Shown: in pieces, positions 61,214 through 64,000 of the stretch
Numbering within the stretch: position 1 is the stretch's first letter
How the letters are laid out: each line of letters begins with the position of its first letter
NCBI RefSeq assembly: GCF_029227915.1
Contig: NC_079877.1
Location: forward strand, 2,914,001-2,978,000
Direction of reading: 5' to 3'
Source: Hydractinia symbiolongicarpus
Taxonomy: Eukaryota; Cnidaria; Hydrozoa; Anthoathecata; Hydractiniidae
DNA length: 64,000 bases
The notes under the pieces: model-generated
Seen by the model: the letters and a program-made list of their open reading frames with translations, nothing else
What the model was told of the DNA's origin: nothing
Database searches by the model: none
Position numbers and translations under genes: made by a program

Positions 61214-63075
61214 ATTGTGGGACCAATCCTAGCCGTTATCGCGCGCTTAATAAATAGGAAGTTTCAAAAACTACATTTCATTGACTTTCCATCAGTATCA
61301 ATCCGTGTGAGTTACAACGGTTGCGTCACATATTTGTACCAACATGTTGTTAGTAACTTTTTTCCAATATTACTAAGTTGTATCACTTTTAACAGTGAAA
61401 CGATTGACTGTGGAACTTAACTGAACTAACTTTGGAATGTGACCTTATAAATGTGATAAGTGAACCAACTGGACTTCAAGAAATAACATTCTTCTTAATT
61501 TGACATGATTGCCGGAACTCAGCGATTACACTGGGCGCTGTGATAGCGCTTCATTCAAATATTTAAATAAATAAGTCATTTTTTACTGTGGGACCAATCC
61601 TAGCCGTTAGCGCGCGTTAAAGAAGAAGAGACAGTTTCAAATACTATATTTCACTGACTTTCTAACGGTATGAGTCCCTTTGAGTTACAACGGTTGCGTC
61701 ACATATTCGTACCAACATGTATTTAGCGATAGTATTCGGATATTACTAGGTCGCATCGCTTTTAACAGTGAAACGATTGACTGTGGAACTTAACTGAACT
61801 AACTTTGGAATGTGACCTTATAAATGTGATAAATGAACCAACTGGACTTCAAGAAATAACATTCTTCTTAATTTGACATGATTGCCGGAACTCAGCGATT
61901 ACACTGGGCGCTGTGATAGCGCTTCATTCAAATATTTAAATAAATAAGTCATTTTTTACCGTGGGACCAATCCTAGCCGTTAGCGCGCGTTAAAGAAGAA
62001 GAGACAGTTTCAAATACTATATTTCACTGACTTTCTAACGGTATCAGTCCCTTTGAGTTACAACGGTTGCGTCACATATTCGTACCAACATGTATTTAGC
62101 GATAGTATTCGGATATTACTAGGTTGCATCGCTTTTAACAGTGAAACGTTTGCCTGTTGGACTTAATTGAACTGATTTTGGACTTTGACCTTATAAATGT
62201 TATAAATGAGCCAGTTTGACTACAACACATAACAATCTTCTTAATTTGACATGATTGCCGGAACTCAGCGATTACACTGGGCGCTGTGATAGCGCTTCAT
62301 TCAAATATTTAAATAAATAAGTCATTTTTTACTGTGGGACCAATCCTGGCCGTTGGCACGCGCTTAAGAAATAGAGACATACTTAAAAACTATATTTCAT
62401 TGACTTCTTGGCGGTATCAATCCGTTTGAGTTACAACGGTTGCGTCACATATTCGTACCGACATGTATTTAGCGATAGTACTCGGATATTACTTGGTTGC
62501 ATCGCTTTTAACAGTGAAAGGTTTGACTGTGGGATTTAATTGAACTGATTTTGGAATTTGACCTTATAAATGTGATAAATGAGCCGGCTGGTCTCCAAGG
62601 AAAAACATTCTTCTTAATTTGACATGATTGCTTGAATTCAGCGATTACATTAGGCTGTGTGGTAGCGCTTTATTTTAAAATTTAGATAAATAAGTCTTTT
62701 TTTACTGTGGGTTCAATCCTGGCCGTTAGCACACGCTGAAGAAATAGAGACATTCTCAAAAACTACATTTCATTGACTTCTTAATGGTATCAATCCGTTT
62801 GAGTTACAACGGTTGCGTCATATCTTCGTACCACATGTGTTTAGTGATATTTTTCCGATATTACTAAGTTATATCGCTTTTAACAGTGAAACGATTGACT
62901 CTTGGACTTAATTGAAGTAACTTTGGGCTGTGACCTTATAAATGTGATAAGTGAGCCAACTGGACCCAAAGAAATATCATTCTTCTTATCTTGACATGAT
63001 TGCCGGAACTCATCCATTACACCGGGTGCTGTGGTAGCGTTTCATTTAAAAATTTAGACAAATAAGTCATTTTGT
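61032..63075 (+). repeat. Block IV HOR unit 2 (2044 bp, 6 monomers)
   Basis: Starts are 61032 (type B), 61214, 61585, 61958, 62331 and 62704. Monomers 61585 and 61958 are near-identical neighbours (both GCGCGCGTTAAAGAAGAAG and GAGTCCCTTTGAG or CAGTCCCTTTGAG). The unit lacks the TACA-bearing monomer. Monomer 62331 matches 59914 in its first part and 60287 in its second, which accounts for one monomer fewer than unit 1. Confidence 0.87.
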
Positions 63076-63257
63076 ACTGTGGCTGTGGGATTTAATTGAA
63101 CTGATTCTGGACTGTGACCTTATGAATGTGATAAATGAGACAATTGGACTCCAAGGAATAAAATTCTTAATTTGACATGATTGCTGTAACTCAGCGATTA
63201 TACTAGCCGCTGTGGTAGCGCTTTTTTTTAAAAATATAAATAAATAAGCCTTTTTTT
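63076..63257 (+). repeat. Type B short monomer (182 bp)
   Basis: Junction ACTGTGGCTGTGGGATTTAA with GATTCTGGACTG. It has ACTAGCCGCTGTGG where relatives have ACTGGGCGCTGTGG. Confidence 0.92.
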
Positions 63258-64000
63258 ATTGTGGGACCAATCCTAGCCGTTATCGCGCGCTTAATAAGTA
63301 GGAATAGTTTAAAAAACTACATTTCATTGACTTTCCAACAGTATCAATCCGTGTGAGTTACAACGGTTGCGTCACATATTTGTACCAACATGTTGTTAGT
63401 GACTTTTTTCCGATATTACTAAGTTGTATCACTTTTAACAGTGAAACGATTGACTGTGGAACTTAACTGAACTAACTTTGGAATGTGACCTTATAAATGT
63501 GATAAGTGAGCCAACTGGACTCCATGAAATATCATTCTTCTTAATTTGACATGATTGCTTGAATTCAGCGATTACATTGGGCTCTGTGGTAGCGCTTTAT
63601 TTAAAAATTCAAATAAATAAGTCTTTCTTTACTATGGGACAAATCCTGGCCGTTAGCACACGCTGAAGAAATAGAGACATTCTCAAAAACTACATTTTAT
63701 TGACTTCTTTGCGGTATCAATCCGCTTGAGTTACAACGGTTGTGTCACATATTCGTACCGACATGTATTTAGCGATAGTACTCGGATATTACTTGGTAGC
63801 ATCACGTTTAACAGTGAAACGCTTGACTATGGAATTTAATTGAACTGATTTTGGAATTTGACCTTATAAATGTCATAAATGAGCCAGCTGGTCTCCAAGG
63901 AAAAGCATTCTTCTCAATTTGACATGATTGCTTTAATTCAGCGATTACATTAGGCTCTGTGGTGGCGCTTTATTTTAAAATTTAGATAAATATGTCTTTT
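63076..64000 (+). repeat. Block IV HOR unit 3, cut by the window end
   Basis: Starts are 63076 (type B), 63258 and 63631. The last monomer resembles 60287 and is complete except for its final few T residues at the window edge. The array clearly continues beyond 64000. Confidence 0.88.

Larger units (their letters stand above)
1..64000 (+). repeat. Satellite DNA array, ~372-bp monomer, head to tail
   Basis: The whole window is a tandem array. The phrase ACTGTGGGACCAAT (or a close variant) recurs every 371-375 bp, giving 177 monomer starts plus a partial first monomer, all in one orientation. Full monomers are mostly 372-374 bp. Exceptions are 8 short monomers of 269-271 bp (type A), 7 of 181-183 bp (type B), two of 323 and 328 bp carrying TACA repeats, and single deletions giving 347, 359, 366 and 369 bp. 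No open frame exceeds 72 codons, and the frames that recur do so only because the repeat recurs. I therefore annotate no gene anywhere. No mobile element, RNA gene or inverted segment was seen. The species and the satellite family name are not recognised. Confidence 0.98.

Noticed and set aside
1-64000. Regular spacing of conserved words considered as a CRISPR-like array.
   Set aside because: The period is ~372 bp and the sequence between conserved words is itself repeated, so there are no unique spacers.
1-64000. The monomer as an ancient dimer of two ~186-bp halves.
   Set aside because: ACTGTGGGAC occurs at positions 1 and ~196, and both halves end in T-rich sequence, but I could not align the rest of the halves convincingly by eye. 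A profile alignment of the two halves would be needed.

Overview
This window is satellite DNA from end to end. It is one head-to-tail array of a roughly 372-bp monomer, all in the same orientation. I aligned it by eye and can place 177 monomer starts plus a partial monomer at the left edge. There is no credible gene: the longest open frame in 64 kb is 72 codons, and the recurring short frames are the same repeat read at different copies. I saw no transposon, tRNA, rRNA or inverted block. An array this long and pure implies a eukaryotic pericentromere, centromere or other heterochromatic block, probably from a long-read assembly. The species cannot be named from the sequence. CpG is not depleted (about 15 CpG per monomer against about 12 expected, counted by hand on a consensus at about 37% GC). 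That argues against a genome with heavy germline CpG methylation and fits an invertebrate such as an insect, but this is only inference.

Layout. (I) 1-23338: a higher-order repeat (HOR) family with a 4641-bp, 13-monomer unit. Two full copies lie side by side (295-4935, 4936-9576), followed by rearranged derivatives of 2405, 3629, 2506 and about 5222 bp. Its marker is a 270-bp short monomer (type A) lacking the first ~102 bp. (II) 23339-31312: more divergent monomers, some intermediate between the families, with one recent run of near-identical single monomers (29470-30965). (III) 31313-53488: a second HOR family with a 4-monomer unit (types a-b-c-d, 1491 bp), many partial or hybrid units, and an older segment caught at 33179-34481. 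(IV) 53489-64000: divergent monomers again, with a dimer duplication (54417-55911) and a third HOR family of about 2.0-2.4 kb whose units each begin with a 182-bp half-length monomer (type B). Two monomers here carry a TACA microsatellite at a deletion junction.

Reading the array as a process: all families descend from a shared set of monomer types. Block I has clear counterparts of types a, c and d of block III. HOR units were made and remade by unequal exchange. Several exchange points and the type A deletion fall in one small element of the monomer, an AACGG / CCGTT / AACGG alternating repeat ending in ACAACGG. Type B junctions fall at the ACTGTGGGAC sequence that occurs twice per monomer. 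The homogenised block III HOR sits between divergent flanks that share rare features, which suggests a younger array expanded inside an older one.

Monomer starts are phased on ACTGTGGGACCAAT or its equivalent. Coordinates are by-eye alignments, good to a few bases. Identity values are estimates.
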